Of a stretch of 64,000 bases of DNA, positions 16,999-28,311 are shown one piece after another. The notes under the pieces were generated by a model. The model ran no database searches, was not told where the DNA came from, and worked only from the letters and a program-made list of their open reading frames with translations. The stretch lies in NCBI GenBank assembly GCA_963754335.1, contig CAVWFQ010000010.1:744001-808000 (forward strand). The letters are read 5' to 3'. Origin of the DNA: JBBSDP01 sp963754335 (GTDB taxonomy: Bacteria > Planctomycetota > Phycisphaerae > Tepidisphaerales > Tepidisphaeraceae). How positions within the stretch are numbered: the first letter of the stretch is position 1; the number at the start of each line of letters is the position of its first letter. A program made the position numbers and the translations under genes.

Positions 16999-19900
16999 CT
17001 ACGATCCAGTTTTTCGGATTTGCCCGCTGGCCAGATACGGGTGCGAATCCAGGATTTGCGCAAGGAGCCGTCCGGGGGGCGTGGCGGCGGGGAACGCCAG
17101 TCGCATGCCGACGTCGGGGTATCCGGTCCAGGCATTTGGAAGATCAGAGCTCTTGCGAAGATCTACCGGCAGTTTGCTATCGACGGGAAGCTCGGGCGCG
17201 GACAGAGCCGAACCGCCAATCACAAAAAGCTGATCGCTTTCCTGATCCAGCATGGTGCTGACCGCCTGGAGGGAATGATCCGCAAGCTGTTCGAATTTGT
17301 GCGGATCATCCCAGACAAATTCCGCGACGTTTCCGGTGAGATTGTGGAAGGTCGAATCGGGTGGCCCGCCGTCCCCATCGACTTCGCGGAAAAAGAGTGA
17401 ACCATCGGAGGTGTTGTACGATTCGGCGGCCGCGCCGAGATGTTTTGGGTGATAATTTTTGGGCCAGAAGATGCCGTCATCGGGCCATTGCGGCTGCCCC
17501 TTCTGGCTGACGACGAACTGCTGTTGCGCTCGCCAGGCGCTACCGCGGTAATGACCACGCTTTGCAGCGCCGGCGTTCGCCGCCATCCATTCGGCCGAAC
17601 TCGGGAGCCGGCATCCGACGAGCGCCGCCACGTACAGGGCGGTCGGGGCGGGAAGATAATTCATCGGAAGCCGCGGCCGATGCAACGGATTTCCGCCGGC
17701 CGCGGCATCGAGTGAAAAACGGTTGAAAGCGCTTCGTTTGTCGCGGAATTCGACGGGGTAATCCCAGAAGTCGTCGTCGTGGGGGCGAAGCCAATAGTCG
17801 GGTTGAACCAGGCCGGCTGCGGCCGGGGAATCGGCCGAAGGCCATTCCCATACACGCGGGCCAAGGCGCGGATCGGCGTTGTCGCGATAATCAAGCAGCA
17901 ACTGAGTTCGATTGGCTCGCGTGAGCGACGTTCCAGGCACGATCGCCAGGAAGTCGGCGAAGGAAAGTTCCGTGGTGGAGAGATAGACCGGCGTGGCATT
18001 GGGAACATCAACGCGGACGAATCGGAGCACGGTCGGCGCCCCCCTGCGATCGTCCCCATAAACGTGAGAACGCCATCGGAAACCGTTTCCGATTTCCAGG
18101 GGTCCGGAGGCCCGTGCGGCGGCTCCGGTATTTTGAGGGAGTCGAGTTGATGAAGCAGCCCGGCTACATCCGGCTCCGTCTGAAGATCTGCCGGAAGTTT
18201 GCTCACTCCCTGGCGGAACTGGTCGCAGATTTTGAGGATTGCGGCGCGATCGTCCGGCTGGTTCGTCTGACCGGTCCGGGTGAATCGGGCCATGTTGGCA
18301 CGAAGCGCGTATAACAACGAGTTGTAGCGCGGCAACGGCTGGAGGGGGAGTGAGCCGAAATCGGGCGAGCCGGGCCACGCTCCGACGGCGGCGGCAAAGG
18401 CGGGTTCGACCTGGCTCGGCTCTCGCGGCGAATTCAGGAACGCGACGACCCGCTTGAATTCCTCTTCCGCAAGTCCCTTGCCAAGCTGGTCACCACGGAT
18501 GCGGTCCTTGAACTGCCCGACGAACAAAACCAGGTTGAGATAAATGCTTTTTTCCCGGCGCAACTCTTCCGGCGTCGCCGGCCAGGCGGGATTCTGTTTC
18601 CCGAGCCTCTTCCACGCCGCCAGGACGAGTTCCGGCGCTCCGCTCTTTTTCCCGCTGATGTCCGCCAGTTCGGCGCGGGAAGCCTGCGCCAGTGATTCAA
18701 GCGCGGCAAAGCGTTGCTCGACCGCCGCCACCTCCCCTTGCCCGGAGAGATCTTTCCAGACCGAATGATTTTTCCAATCCGCCAACATGGCCAGACTGCC
18801 GGCCTGGCTGTCGTCGAGGCCGTATCCCAGATCAAGCTGGGCTTTGGCTTCGTGAATGTCCTCGACAAACCGCGGCAAATCCTCACACCATTTTTGATAT
18901 AGAGGCGCCGAGTCCGTCGCCGCCTTCATCATCAGCGCCGAATCCGGTAGGGGATCGGGGCCATCGGCGGCCTTTACCGCCGCCTGAATCGCGCTTCTTC
19001 GTTTTTCTGAAGCGATGGAGTCGTACGGAGCTTCCACCGCCGGCGGGAGTGGGAAAAGCTTGTCGACATCGCTCAACGCCGTCTTCCATTGCTGGACGGC
19101 ATCGCGGAGCTTGTTGAATTCGGACACGTCCAACGGCAATTGATCGCGCGTGACGGAGAGCCGATTGCGCCAGGCGATCCAGGCATCGTTGACGACCGAC
19201 TGATCGGCGGTCGGGGGCGTCAGGACAAAGGTATCCCACCATTTTTTCTGATCGGGCGTGTTTTCGGCAGTGACGCGGTCGGCATCCTGGCCGATTCCCT
19301 GAACGCGCGATAGAAGAGAAGCCGCTTCGGCGGCAAGGACGCCGTTGCGCCGATCTTTCTGGACCCAATGTCGGGGTACCATCACGCCCTGCTTCGATGC
19401 CTGTTGCTTTGAGAGCAGATCAATTTCGACCCGAAGACCCTCCAGACGCGCCGCAAGAGCCGCGCTCTTTTTCGAATAATCAGGGATCTTGTCGGGAACC
19501 GCTTTGATTTTTGCCGCCGTGGTATCCGCCGCGGCATTAAGGGCCGCGATCCGGCCGGCGAGATCCTCGGGATGATAAATGTAATAGTCCTGCGCTTCGC
19601 GGAGCCATTGCTGAAAGTCTGCTGCCTGGAATGGCGCAGGGAGCTTATAAACCTGCGCCTCGTCGGCCAGGCGCTGCCGGTCGATCAGCGTCGGCCAGTC
19701 AGAAGCCAGGACTTCGTTCAACTGTTTGGCCAGATCCTTCAGCGGCAATAATCCCTGGCGCAGGTTGGTCAGATCCGTACATTCCTGGCCGGACGGGGCG
19801 GTTTTCGCGATCGCATATTGTCTGGCGAAATCGCCGAATTGCCGGAGCACCCTGTCATTTGAGGCGGTCTTCTGAATCAGCTCCTGAGTATCCAGGACCG

Positions 19901-21330
19901 GCCTCCAACTGTCGTCAATGAAGACGAGATCGTCTTCGAGCCGGGGTGGCGCCGGAGGAGTTTGTCGATACCAGCGGCAAGCTGGCGGTCGAGAGCCACT
20001 CCATCGGTGAACTGCTTGAGGTAAGCAGAAGCGCTCTGCCAGCCCCACTTCTCATAGAGTTTTTGATAATGGGTCACATGCTGCAACAGCGGCCAATGAT
20101 CGGCCGAGAGCGCATTCTCGACATGATGTATTACATCCAAAGCCGGCGGCGTCTTCCGGTACGCACTGATCGTCAGAGGAGGGTGAACGGCCAGTTCGGA
20201 AATCATCATCGTCTGATTTCCGCTGACGTGTTTCGGATCGAGGTCCTCCCCGGAAGCTTGGATTTCCCCGACGGCCTTACTCAGCGAAGGGTCTTGTTCG
20301 ATTCGAAGCCGCAGTGAATCCGAGGTCAGATCGTGACGAAACTGGTCGAGCCACTGATCATCGGCCGCACAGAATTCCTTCCACTGTCGCGCATAACCTG
20401 GATAGACCATGGCCGCGGCGGCCAGAAGGCCGGCCAGAAGGAGCGCGCCCACTGCCATTAATCGGCCGGGAGTCACCGCGCTGGGGCGGGCACGGAGCGA
20501 TTGAACCTGTTGTGCAATCGATTCGAGAGTGATCGACTCAGTCTGTTCCGGCCGGGTCAGGCGATTGCATAACTCGCGCCATCGATTGCCCTTGGGACCC
20601 AATCGATTCCATTCAGGAGATTTTCGCGCGGGCCAGCTTTGTGCGCCGTGAAAGGGATGATGGAGGACGAGCTGAAAGATCAGCGCTCCCACCGCGGCCA
20701 AATCCTCCCTTTCGGCCGCACGCGGATCGTCTTGGTCGGATTGGAGCCGATCTTTGGATGCCGGATCCGTGAGAACGACCTGCGCTTCTCGATTTCGGCA
20801 GCGCCGCCGATGAGCACATTCGAGGGTTTCAAATCGCCATGTGCGCGGTGCGCGGTCTGCTTCAGCTCGATCAACGCCTTGAGCACCGAGTCGACGATTT
20901 GAAACAGGCCGGAGGCTGACAGCTTGACGCGGCTTCCGATCAACTTTTGGGCCGAGCGCGGATAACAGGCGGTGACGTAGTAAGCCGCATCGCTGGTGGG
21001 TCCGAAGCTTGCATCGTAGATCGGCGCCCAATGCCGGGCCCCGGCGTCTACCACCGCTTGTTGGACCTGGGCAGTCTCAAGGAACGATTCGGCCGACGCC
21101 CGCAGCACCTGAGAAGTCGCCACATGAGGCAACGGCTGACGGACCTTCACCACAAATCCGTCCTGAGACTTTGCAGGAATAGCGCGACCCGTCTCAGAAG
21201 AACCCGGTTTGCCGGGGTGTCGGCTGGCTGAAAAACGTGCAGATGGGAAGTGTTTGGCGCGGAAGACGACGCCAAGCCCATGGCGATAGAGTTCCTGAGT
21301 CGTCTCGTAGTCGCCGAAAATCGGCATCAT
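16999..21330 (-). CDS. giant transmembrane Ser/Thr kinase with C-terminal FGE-like domain (three frame breaks)
   Basis: Joined across frame changes near 20790, 19940 and 18070, this gives about 1444 residues. An N-terminal kinase-like domain (about 10-260) has VVKV (ATP Lys), HGDLKPSNVLI in the catalytic loop (Gly replaces the usual Arg) and TDPAS where DFG is expected. A transmembrane helix (GRLMAVGALLLAGLLAAAAMVY) follows. Next is a long, mostly helical extracytoplasmic region of about 750 residues. The C-terminal domain is of the formylglycine-generating-enzyme/SUMF1 fold (TTELSFADFL, CRLPSSAEWMAAN, NLTGNVAEFVWDD, GMRLAF). In type VI secretion, kinase PpkA is controlled by the periplasmic FGE-like protein TagR; here both types of domain share one chain. 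ATG 21330, behind GGGAG, is the best start. It is divergent from the T6SS-like operon. Confidence 0.72.
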
Positions 21331-21530
21331 CACTCCCGACAGCTCTTTCGTCAGGCCAATAACCCGGTTTTGCACTGGATGCCGGCGGGTCCAACCAAAT
21401 TGTGGCGGAAAAGCATTCTATGTGATGCGCAAAGTGTGTCAAAACAAACTTGTGCGAAGAATGCCCGGGCTTTAGAATTCGGTTACCCCTTCGCGGGGCG
21501 GGGAAAAATAATCTGTAACGGCCAGGGTTG

Positions 21531-22412
21531 ATGCCTGAATTAAGCATTGCAAGGTCCGATCGAATTGCCACGACCGCCAGCCGTTTACGGCTCGTTCAGT
21601 TTGATTTTGCCGACCAGGACCCCAATATCCGGATCCAGTACATGGCCGAGGAGTTGCACCGCGGTCTGTCGACCGTCGCCACACCGGACCATGTCGCTTT
21701 CCTGCGCGAATTGCGCTCGCATTTTACGGACGCAAGCTCTCCCGGGGCCATCTCCCAAACCGATGGAAGTGTGGGGCCGTCCGGCGCCGACCCCGCGATC
21801 GTCGAATTCCTTGACGCCACCCTGACGGAACTGGCGGCGACACCGAATCCCCCTGATTCGGCGGGGGAATCGGCAGCCTCCGAAGAGCAGGCTGTCGGTG
21901 AATTATGCTTGACGATGGGAATCACCGGAGATGGGGTCGATCTGGTTCGCGCGCTGGAAATGGCTGCGATGTTTGCGAAATTCAGTTCGATGATCTCGAC
22001 GCTCGTCTGGGCGACATGGAAGACCATCGCGCCGCTATCGAGCGTCCGGCGCGGCGGCATCTCTCAAAAGACGCTGGCACGGTTCGTCTCCGGGGATCCC
22101 AATACCTCCCGCGAGCAGGCGGCGGGAGAACTTGAACGTTTGCGGCTTCTGGTCGCCGCTCTGATCAGCGCGATCAGCCAGGTTGGGGACCAGTTCGCGC
22201 GCACTCATCTCGATAAATTCTCCCCCATTGAAATTGAAAATGCCGTCAGGGCCGAAGGAACAGGCGGGATGTTCAAGTCAAAAGAGGCGCTTTGCTGGCG
22301 GAAGTATGTTGAGCTGGCGGAGTCTCTTGACCAGGCCGCGATCGAGGCGGAGATTCGCCGCGTGATCGCTCACCATGCGGAACAATTGCTTAAGGAAATC
22401 GGGCAGAGTTAA
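21531..22412 (+). CDS. T6SS-linked protein resembling the C-terminal domain of TagH/Fha scaffolds
   Basis: A 293-residue protein starting MPELSIARSDRIAT, first in the T6SS-like run and 115 bp before tssL. The second half (LVWATWKTIAPLSSVRR, then DKFSPIEIENAV and LCWRKYVELAESL) resembles the helical C-terminal domain found behind the FHA domain in type VI TagH-like proteins. No FHA domain is present here; a separate FHA protein is encoded at 27283. The N-terminal part is not recognised. The family call is from memory of the motif pattern and is tentative; the gene itself is intact and well placed. Confidence 0.55.
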   Translation: MPELSIARSDRIATTASRLRLVQFDFADQDPNIRIQYMAEELHRGLSTVATPDHVAFLRELRSHFTDASSPGAISQTDGSVGPSGADPAIVEFLDATLTELAATPNPPDSAGESAASEEQAVGELCLTMGITGDGVDLVRALEMAAMFAKFSSMISTLVWATWKTIAPLSSVRRGGISQKTLARFVSGDPNTSREQAAGELERLRLLVAALISAISQVGDQFARTHLDKFSPIEIENAVRAEGTGGMFKSKEALCWRKYVELAESLDQAAIEAEIRRVIAHHAEQLLKEIGQS

Positions 22413-22527
22413 TTGAATGCGCGTAGGCAAGCGCCGAACCGGAGATGATTCTGCACTTCGGGACCGCGGGTAAGAGCTGAATGAGATTCGCTGGATTGCG
22501 CACCATCATCCAGCGTGGGAAAACACC

Positions 22528-23321
22528 ATGGCCATCCGAATCGCGGAGATCTCTCAACCTCTCTTCCAGTACGTCTGTCTGCTCAACCGCTCGGCGCGCT
22601 ATGGGCGCACCTACGACCTCAAGCAGGTGCAAAGCGAGGTGAATGCTCTTTTTGCGGAGATGGCCGCCAAGGCGAAATCGGATGAGGCCCTGCGGCTGCG
22701 ATACCGAAGGATTGAGCCGGTGCTCCTCTTCTTCGTGGACGAAATGATTCTAAAGAGCGACCTAAGTTTTGCCCGCGACTGGAAGGAAATGGCCGTCGAG
22801 CGCGGCTTCCCCGACGGGGACGAGAAATTTTTCGACATGATGGACGCGGCTCTGGCCGACTCCGGCCCCGGCGTAGTGGATGAACTGGGCATTTACTACA
22901 CCTGCCTGGGATTGGGATTCTCCGGCTGGTACGCAGGTCAGGCGGATCACCTCCGAAAGAGAATGCTCGAGCTATCTGCCCGCATCCGGGGGATGAGCGA
23001 GGCGGACCAGGCGGCGCGCATCGTCCCCGAAGCCTACGACCATGTCGATACGAGTAATCTCATTGAATCTCCGGCGCCAGCGTCGCAGGAATTGTGATCG
23101 GGCTTGTCGGATTGACCGTGGTTCTATTGGCGGCCAATTTTTATTTTTACCAGACGAGCTTCCGAAACCTGGATCGTTCACTCGACCGGATCATTCACCC
23201 GAGCGGCGACGCAACGACGACGCCGGCGTCACCGGTCCAATCGGCCGACGCGAATCCTGTGAACGTGCCTGAGCTGCCGGACAGGGATCTTTCAGCCAAA
23301 CCCGATCATAAGGCACTTTGA
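22528..23321 (+). CDS. tssL: TssL / DotU-like T6SS inner-membrane protein (frame break at C-terminal anchor)
   Basis: This is the inner-membrane partner of TssM in type VI secretion membrane complexes. The first 189 codons form the cytoplasmic DotU domain (PLFQYVCLLNRSARY, then VLLFFVDEMILKSDL and IYYTCLGLGFSGWYAGQ). That frame stops at 23097. A second frame starting at GTG 23094 encodes a transmembrane segment (GLVGLTVVLLAANFYFYQTS) and a short Pro/Asp-rich tail to 23321. TssL proteins normally have exactly this C-terminal anchor, so I read the two parts as one protein with a one-base error near 23090. Translational coupling through the GTGA overlap is the alternative. The stop overlaps the presumed tssM ATG (TGATG). 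Confidence 0.8.
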
Positions 23322-26273
23322 TGGACCGCGCCGGACAAAAGCGACTTCTATTCCTCGCCGACGCGGGCGGGGCTGCTGCTGCTCACGGCGGTCGCGGTAC
23401 TCGCCGCGATCTTTGTGGGACGCCACGACACACAGGGGGCGTTGATCGTGGCCGGCGGCGCGGTCGCGGTCGCGTTGATCCTGGTCAGTTATGCGCGCGT
23501 GCTCCGCGCCTGGCGGCAAAGGCAGTCCCTGCCGATGCAGCGGGCCATTCTCGACAATGGCGCAGCCTCCCCGCACGCCATCAGCGAGCCCGCCCGTCGG
23601 GCCGCCCTGGACGATCTGCGCAAGAAATTCCAGGCCGGGATTGCCAAGTTCAGCGCTGCAGGAAAAGACCTTTACTCGCTCCCCTGGTACATCGTCGTGG
23701 GAGAAGCGGGAGGAGGAAAAACCGAGGCCATCCGACATTGCAATGTGGGATTCCCACCGGGGCTCCAGGACTACACCCAGGGGGCCGGCGGCACGCTCAA
23801 CATGAACTGGTGGTTTACGAACCACGCGATTCTGCTGGACATCGCCGGAAGAATGCTCTTCGAGGAGGCGCCTGCCGGCACGACCACGGAGTGGGACCAG
23901 TTTCTGCAACTGCTCGTCAAAATCCGGTCCAGTTGCCCGATCAACGGCATGCTGCTGGTGCTTCCCGCCGACAGCCTGATCACCGACAGCGCCGATGAAA
24001 TCGAGAAAAAAGCCGCGCTGATCGCCCAGCAACTGGACCATATCCAACGAGCGCTGCGGGTTCGATTCCCGGTCTTCGTCATCGTCACCAAATGCGACTT
24101 GATCAACGGGTTCCGTGAATTCTTCGACAATCTGACCGACCCCCAACTCCAGCATCAGATGCTGGGATGGTCCAACCCGCAGCCGCTGGACGAGCCTTTC
24201 AATCCCGGCGACGTCGACCGTCATCTTCGAACCGTGCGGGAGCGACTGATCCGACGCCGCCAGGCTTTGCTGCTTGACCCGATCAATGCGGACGATCCCG
24301 GCGCAGCGCGCCTCGATGAGGTCGATGCGCTTTTCGCGTTTCCCGAAAGTTTCCTGAAGATCGCGCCGCGATTGCGGCGTTATCTGGAAATGATCTTTGT
24401 GGTCGGCGAGTGGTCACCGGAGCCGCTTTTTCTGCGCGGCATCTATTTCACTTCGTCGATGCGGGAAGGCGCGGCGCTGGACGCAGACCTGGCCGAAGCG
24501 ATGAAGATTCCACTGGAATCACTCAAGGGCGATGGCCGGTCCTGGGAACGGGAGCGGGCCTATTTTCTTCGCGACCTGTTCATGCAGAAGGTGTTCCGTG
24601 AAAAGGGGCTGGTCACCCGGGCAACTAACACGCGGCGACTTCGGCGCAACCGGCGAGCCGCGGTCATGGGGACCGCCCTGGTCGGGATCCTCGTGCTTCT
24701 GCTGTTTACGTGGGACGGCGCACGAAGGATGGAATCGGGAATCGGCGAGCAGCGGGACTATTGGTCAGCCGTATTCAGCAACTGGCACGATCGGCGGCCG
24801 GAGTGGAACATCGTGCTGCCGTCGAGCGCCGATGGCCCCGCCCCCGCAGACGGTAGAGAAGGCGCGGAGACGGGGTGGCGATACAACGGGTTCGGAGAGC
24901 TGAGTCTCGGAGAACACACGACGACAGTTGGACAGTTCTTCGCGGACGATCGGCAATACGCCGGCAACCCCATCAACATCCCCTGGATCTTCCGCCCGCA
25001 GGCGCTGATTCGCGGCGATTTCAACAATCGGCGCTGGGAGGCCTATCGCCGCCTCTACGAGGAAGGCGTCGTCCTTCCCGTGATCGATGCGGTGCGCAGC
25101 AAGCTTTCGGCTGCCAACTCTGCCCACTTGTCTCCACACGCCGGCGCGGCGATCGGCGAACTGGTTCGGCTCGAACAATACGGAGCGGGTCTCGTCCCCC
25201 CGGCACGAAGCGATGGGTCAGTCGACGACAGCGAAGATTCCCAGTCGGATCCCGTGTTGTTAAATTTGGATCCGCTGATGCGTTTTTTGCTTGGCGATGA
25301 TGACTACGCCCGGTACAGAACCGAGCATCGCCAGGGGCTTCAGAAAGCGCTGCAATGGGTTTATGCCCCCGAGCACGCGCTGCGCGACTTTCCCTCCCCC
25401 GCAATGGGCGCCGGAAGCGGGCCGGCCAACACGGCGCTGGAACAAGGCGTCAAGAATTTCAACGCGACCTGGGCGGCGCGCATCGGTGGCGAAGATCCTC
25501 GCTTAAAACAAGTGATCGCAGTGGAGGGGCCTCTTCAGCGGTTTTACGACGCCGAGGAGACGTTGAAACGATCTTTCAGCAAGGAGTTCCCCGCGACCGG
25601 GCCCCTGCCTCTCGCTCAGTGGATGACACAACTGGAAGAGATCCGCAAATCGCGCGACGCCGCGGACGCGGCCATTGATAAACTCGAGAAGGACACGGCC
25701 GCCGGCTGGTCTTTGGAGGCGGTGTACGATATCGAGTTAGCGCATGATATTGAGGCGGCATCCCGAAGCTATGGACAATTGCTGGCGCAAATTCCCTCGG
25801 GACCCAAAACTCCGCCCCAATTGCTGGCGTTGCGTTCATCGCTGACTTCGGCGGCTCAGAAGCTTCCGCAATTGAGCTCAACGTCGTTGACGCCGCAGTT
25901 GCGAAACTCCTTGCGGCGTTTGGATAGCCTGTATCTTTCCCCAATCAAGGGAGCGGATGGGAAAGAGCACCGTCGCTATCAGGTGCATTCCCAGATCTAT
26001 ACGGGGATTGAGCAGTTGCTGGTGACCATGAAGCAGACGGACAGCACCTCCACAACCCAGGGATCGCTCGCGGATCGCGCTAACGCCGATGCGATGGAAC
26101 TCACGCGTCAAATCGATGCGATCGCGCCGGACAATGCGCCGGAAAACGAACAACTCCGCCGCCTTTGCCGCATGGGCAAAGACGTGGCGGACCGGATCTT
26201 GAAGCGCGCCCGGCTCGGCGCAATTCGTGGCTTGATTTCGAGATCATATTCTCTCGGAAGTGCCACGGACTGA
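23321..26273 (+). CDS. tssM: TssM / IcmF-like T6SS inner-membrane ATPase-like protein
   Basis: The large inner-membrane component of the T6SS membrane complex, about 984 residues. N-terminal helices (GLLLLTAVAVLAAIFVG and IVAGGAVAVALILVSYA) precede a cytoplasmic IcmF domain with a P-loop (GEAGGGKTEAI) and switch-like segments (ILLDIAGRM, VFVIVTKCDLING). A third helix (AVMGTALVGILVLLLFTW) leads to the periplasmic part. ATG 23321 overlaps the tssL stop as TGATG, but similarity continues in another frame from about 23335, so a one-base error near the start is likely. Without correction the first usable start is GTG 23415, inside the first helix. It is somewhat shorter than well-studied TssM proteins. 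Confidence 0.85.
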
Positions 26274-26307
26274 CGCTTGAGCTACGAACGAGGAACGGAG
26301 AGTCGAT

Positions 26308-27282
26308 TTGGTTTCATTTTTTCGCAACCTGTTTGGCTGGGGACCCGCCAAGCCCCGGGTCTGCGTGGCCGCCTTTGGAAAGCATCCGGGGTGGGATGAC
26401 CACCTGGAGGTTGGGGTTGAAACCGAACTGCTCGCGACGGTGAAGCAGACGATCTACGTCGACGGGATTGCGGGTAATATTGAGTCGGGGGCCTGGGACA
26501 AGCTGGCAGAGGACAAGCGCGTCAGGGACTTCGGGCATGTTTTCCTGTGGCGACGGGGGCTTGAGATCGCCGCCGGACGGCTCTGGTCATCCCGCGATGG
26601 AAAGGGACGCTCACGATATCCGATGGTTTGTGTCGCCGACTGCTCCGGCATGCCGCTCCGGTGGGTGATTGAAAAAGTTTACCCCGCTCTGGAGCGAATC
26701 GAATCCCGGTGCAGTCAGACCGATTCCGAATCGGTGGTTCGCGATGTGATTTCCGGCGAAGGGAAGGATCTGCGAGCGCTGGCGACCTCCGCGGCGCAGG
26801 TATCCGCCGCCCCCCTCCCGTTCGAGACCAACGTGCTGCGCTATCTTGGTGATCGCCTGCGCGGACCGGACTATAGCCAATTGTTTTCCGTGCTCTACCA
26901 GATCGACAGCGAATCAGGCGGGTATCGCCTTGGTCAGGCATCGTCCTCGGAAGACAATAATCGGCCAACTCAACTCCGCGTGCCGGCCTGTGCCGATTTG
27001 CCCGGCGAGGCGGCGCTGCTCTGGGTGCGCTTCCTCCAGACACAATTCGACGATGCAGCCCCCCTGCTGGTGCTGCAACCACTCGCCGGATCCTGGATTG
27101 ATCTGATCGTCGGCGAGCCGACCACGTCGCAGCTTTATTGTATGATGGCCTCGCCGGCAGCCGTCGCATTGACCACTGACATTCCTTACAAAATGCCGGC
27201 GAGTTTTATCGAACGGACGCGGCGACTGATCGGCGCAAACAACGACGGCGGCACGCATGTGCCCAATCCGATGGCAGGGTAA
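26308..27282 (+). CDS. TagF-like T6SS accessory protein
   Basis: A 324-residue cytoplasmic protein starting MVSFFRNLFGWG from a TTG codon at 26308, eight bases after GGAG. The N-terminal domain (VAAFGKHPGWDDHLE, then FGHVFLWRRG and RYPMVCVADCSG) resembles TagF, which acts with the PppA-type phosphatase as a post-translational repressor of type VI assembly. It lies 34 bp after tssM and directly before the FHA gene (TAAATG), consistent with one operon. The C-terminal third is not recognised. Confidence 0.7.
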   Translation: MVSFFRNLFGWGPAKPRVCVAAFGKHPGWDDHLEVGVETELLATVKQTIYVDGIAGNIESGAWDKLAEDKRVRDFGHVFLWRRGLEIAAGRLWSSRDGKGRSRYPMVCVADCSGMPLRWVIEKVYPALERIESRCSQTDSESVVRDVISGEGKDLRALATSAAQVSAAPLPFETNVLRYLGDRLRGPDYSQLFSVLYQIDSESGGYRLGQASSSEDNNRPTQLRVPACADLPGEAALLWVRFLQTQFDDAAPLLVLQPLAGSWIDLIVGEPTTSQLYCMMASPAAVALTTDIPYKMPASFIERTRRLIGANNDGGTHVPNPMAG

Positions 27283-28311
27283 ATGAACCGTCATATTGAG
27301 CTGACATTCATCGGGGAGAAAGGTGCTTCTCAGAGCGCCGCGAGCGACCTCGGAGAGGAAATTCCCCCGTTCGTCATTGGCAGTTCGGTGGGCGCTGGAC
27401 TTCGAATTCGGGCTCCAGGCATCGCCGCGGAACACTGCAAAATCTCGCTCAACCCGGCCGGCGAGGTCCAATTGGTCCACCTGGCCACAACCGGAGCCGG
27501 CACACTTTGCAACGGGGAGCGGGTTAAAACGGCGGTATTGAATGACGGGGACCGCATCGCCATCGGAACAACGGAGATGATCGTTTTGATTGATCGGCCT
27601 GTTTCAAACAGCTCACGCGCGGAAGATAACGCGACCCTTGCGGAAATCGAAGAACCTTCCGCACAGCGCAGCTCTTCGGGATTGCGCAGGGGAACGCGCG
27701 CTGAATTCCGTCCTCCGCAAACCGCTGATCCGCTCATCGGACGCGCTATCTCCGAATTGGAACGCGCTTATCCGGATCGTGTCTCGGCGCAAACGCCGGA
27801 GCAGCGCAAATCACTTTTGGAGCGCGGATGCGAACAGGCGAGAATCTACGGCTTTGAAGAGCCCGAACAGATTTTGCGCTACCTTCATTGCGTATTTCTA
27901 CTCAACAACGATTTGTCCAAGCCAACCAACTCAGACGTTGCGTACGTGATCGACACGCTCACGGTCCCCAACAAGCCGGCCGCAAGGCGATTGGACCGCG
28001 CATTGAATCTCGCCCGTCGCGCCGCGCCGCCCGCCCCGTCTGCTGTCCCCCCGCCCGAGCCGGTTGCCTCGGTTGCAGAGCCGGCGGCCCCGCCTGCCGC
28101 TCCGTCGAGAAGGAGAATTCAACCTGCCGTCTCCAGTCCGCAGGAGGCGGAAACGATCGGAGAAGTGGAGAGCGCGCCCAAATTGAGCACCGGACCTTTT
28201 CTATCAGGGCCGCCTCCAGTGACGGCGGTGGACCCGAGCGTGGAACTGAAGCGGCCCAATCCCTCAATCACCCGGCCCTCCTCCCGGCCGCCACGAAAAG
28301 CGCAACAATGA
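27283..28311 (+). CDS. FHA-domain protein of the T6SS-like operon
   Basis: A 342-residue protein. The N-terminal part (about 20-105) has an FHA-like beta-sandwich pattern (FVIGSSVGAGLRIRAPGI, AEHCKISL, TLCNGERV). FHA domains bind phosphothreonine. A small helical domain follows (about 145-225; SLLERGCEQARIYGFEEPEQ, VFLLNNDLS) of a type often found with FHA proteins, possibly DUF6931, although I cannot confirm that. The last 110 residues are Pro/Ala-rich linker. The stop overlaps the kinase ATG (ATGA at 28308). In type VI threonine-phosphorylation pathways an FHA protein is phosphorylated by the kinase and triggers assembly, which fits this neighbourhood. Some core FHA residues look altered. 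Confidence 0.75.
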   Translation: MNRHIELTFIGEKGASQSAASDLGEEIPPFVIGSSVGAGLRIRAPGIAAEHCKISLNPAGEVQLVHLATTGAGTLCNGERVKTAVLNDGDRIAIGTTEMIVLIDRPVSNSSRAEDNATLAEIEEPSAQRSSSGLRRGTRAEFRPPQTADPLIGRAISELERAYPDRVSAQTPEQRKSLLERGCEQARIYGFEEPEQILRYLHCVFLLNNDLSKPTNSDVAYVIDTLTVPNKPAARRLDRALNLARRAAPPAPSAVPPPEPVASVAEPAAPPAAPSRRRIQPAVSSPQEAETIGEVESAPKLSTGPFLSGPPPVTAVDPSVELKRPNPSITRPSSRPPRKAQQ

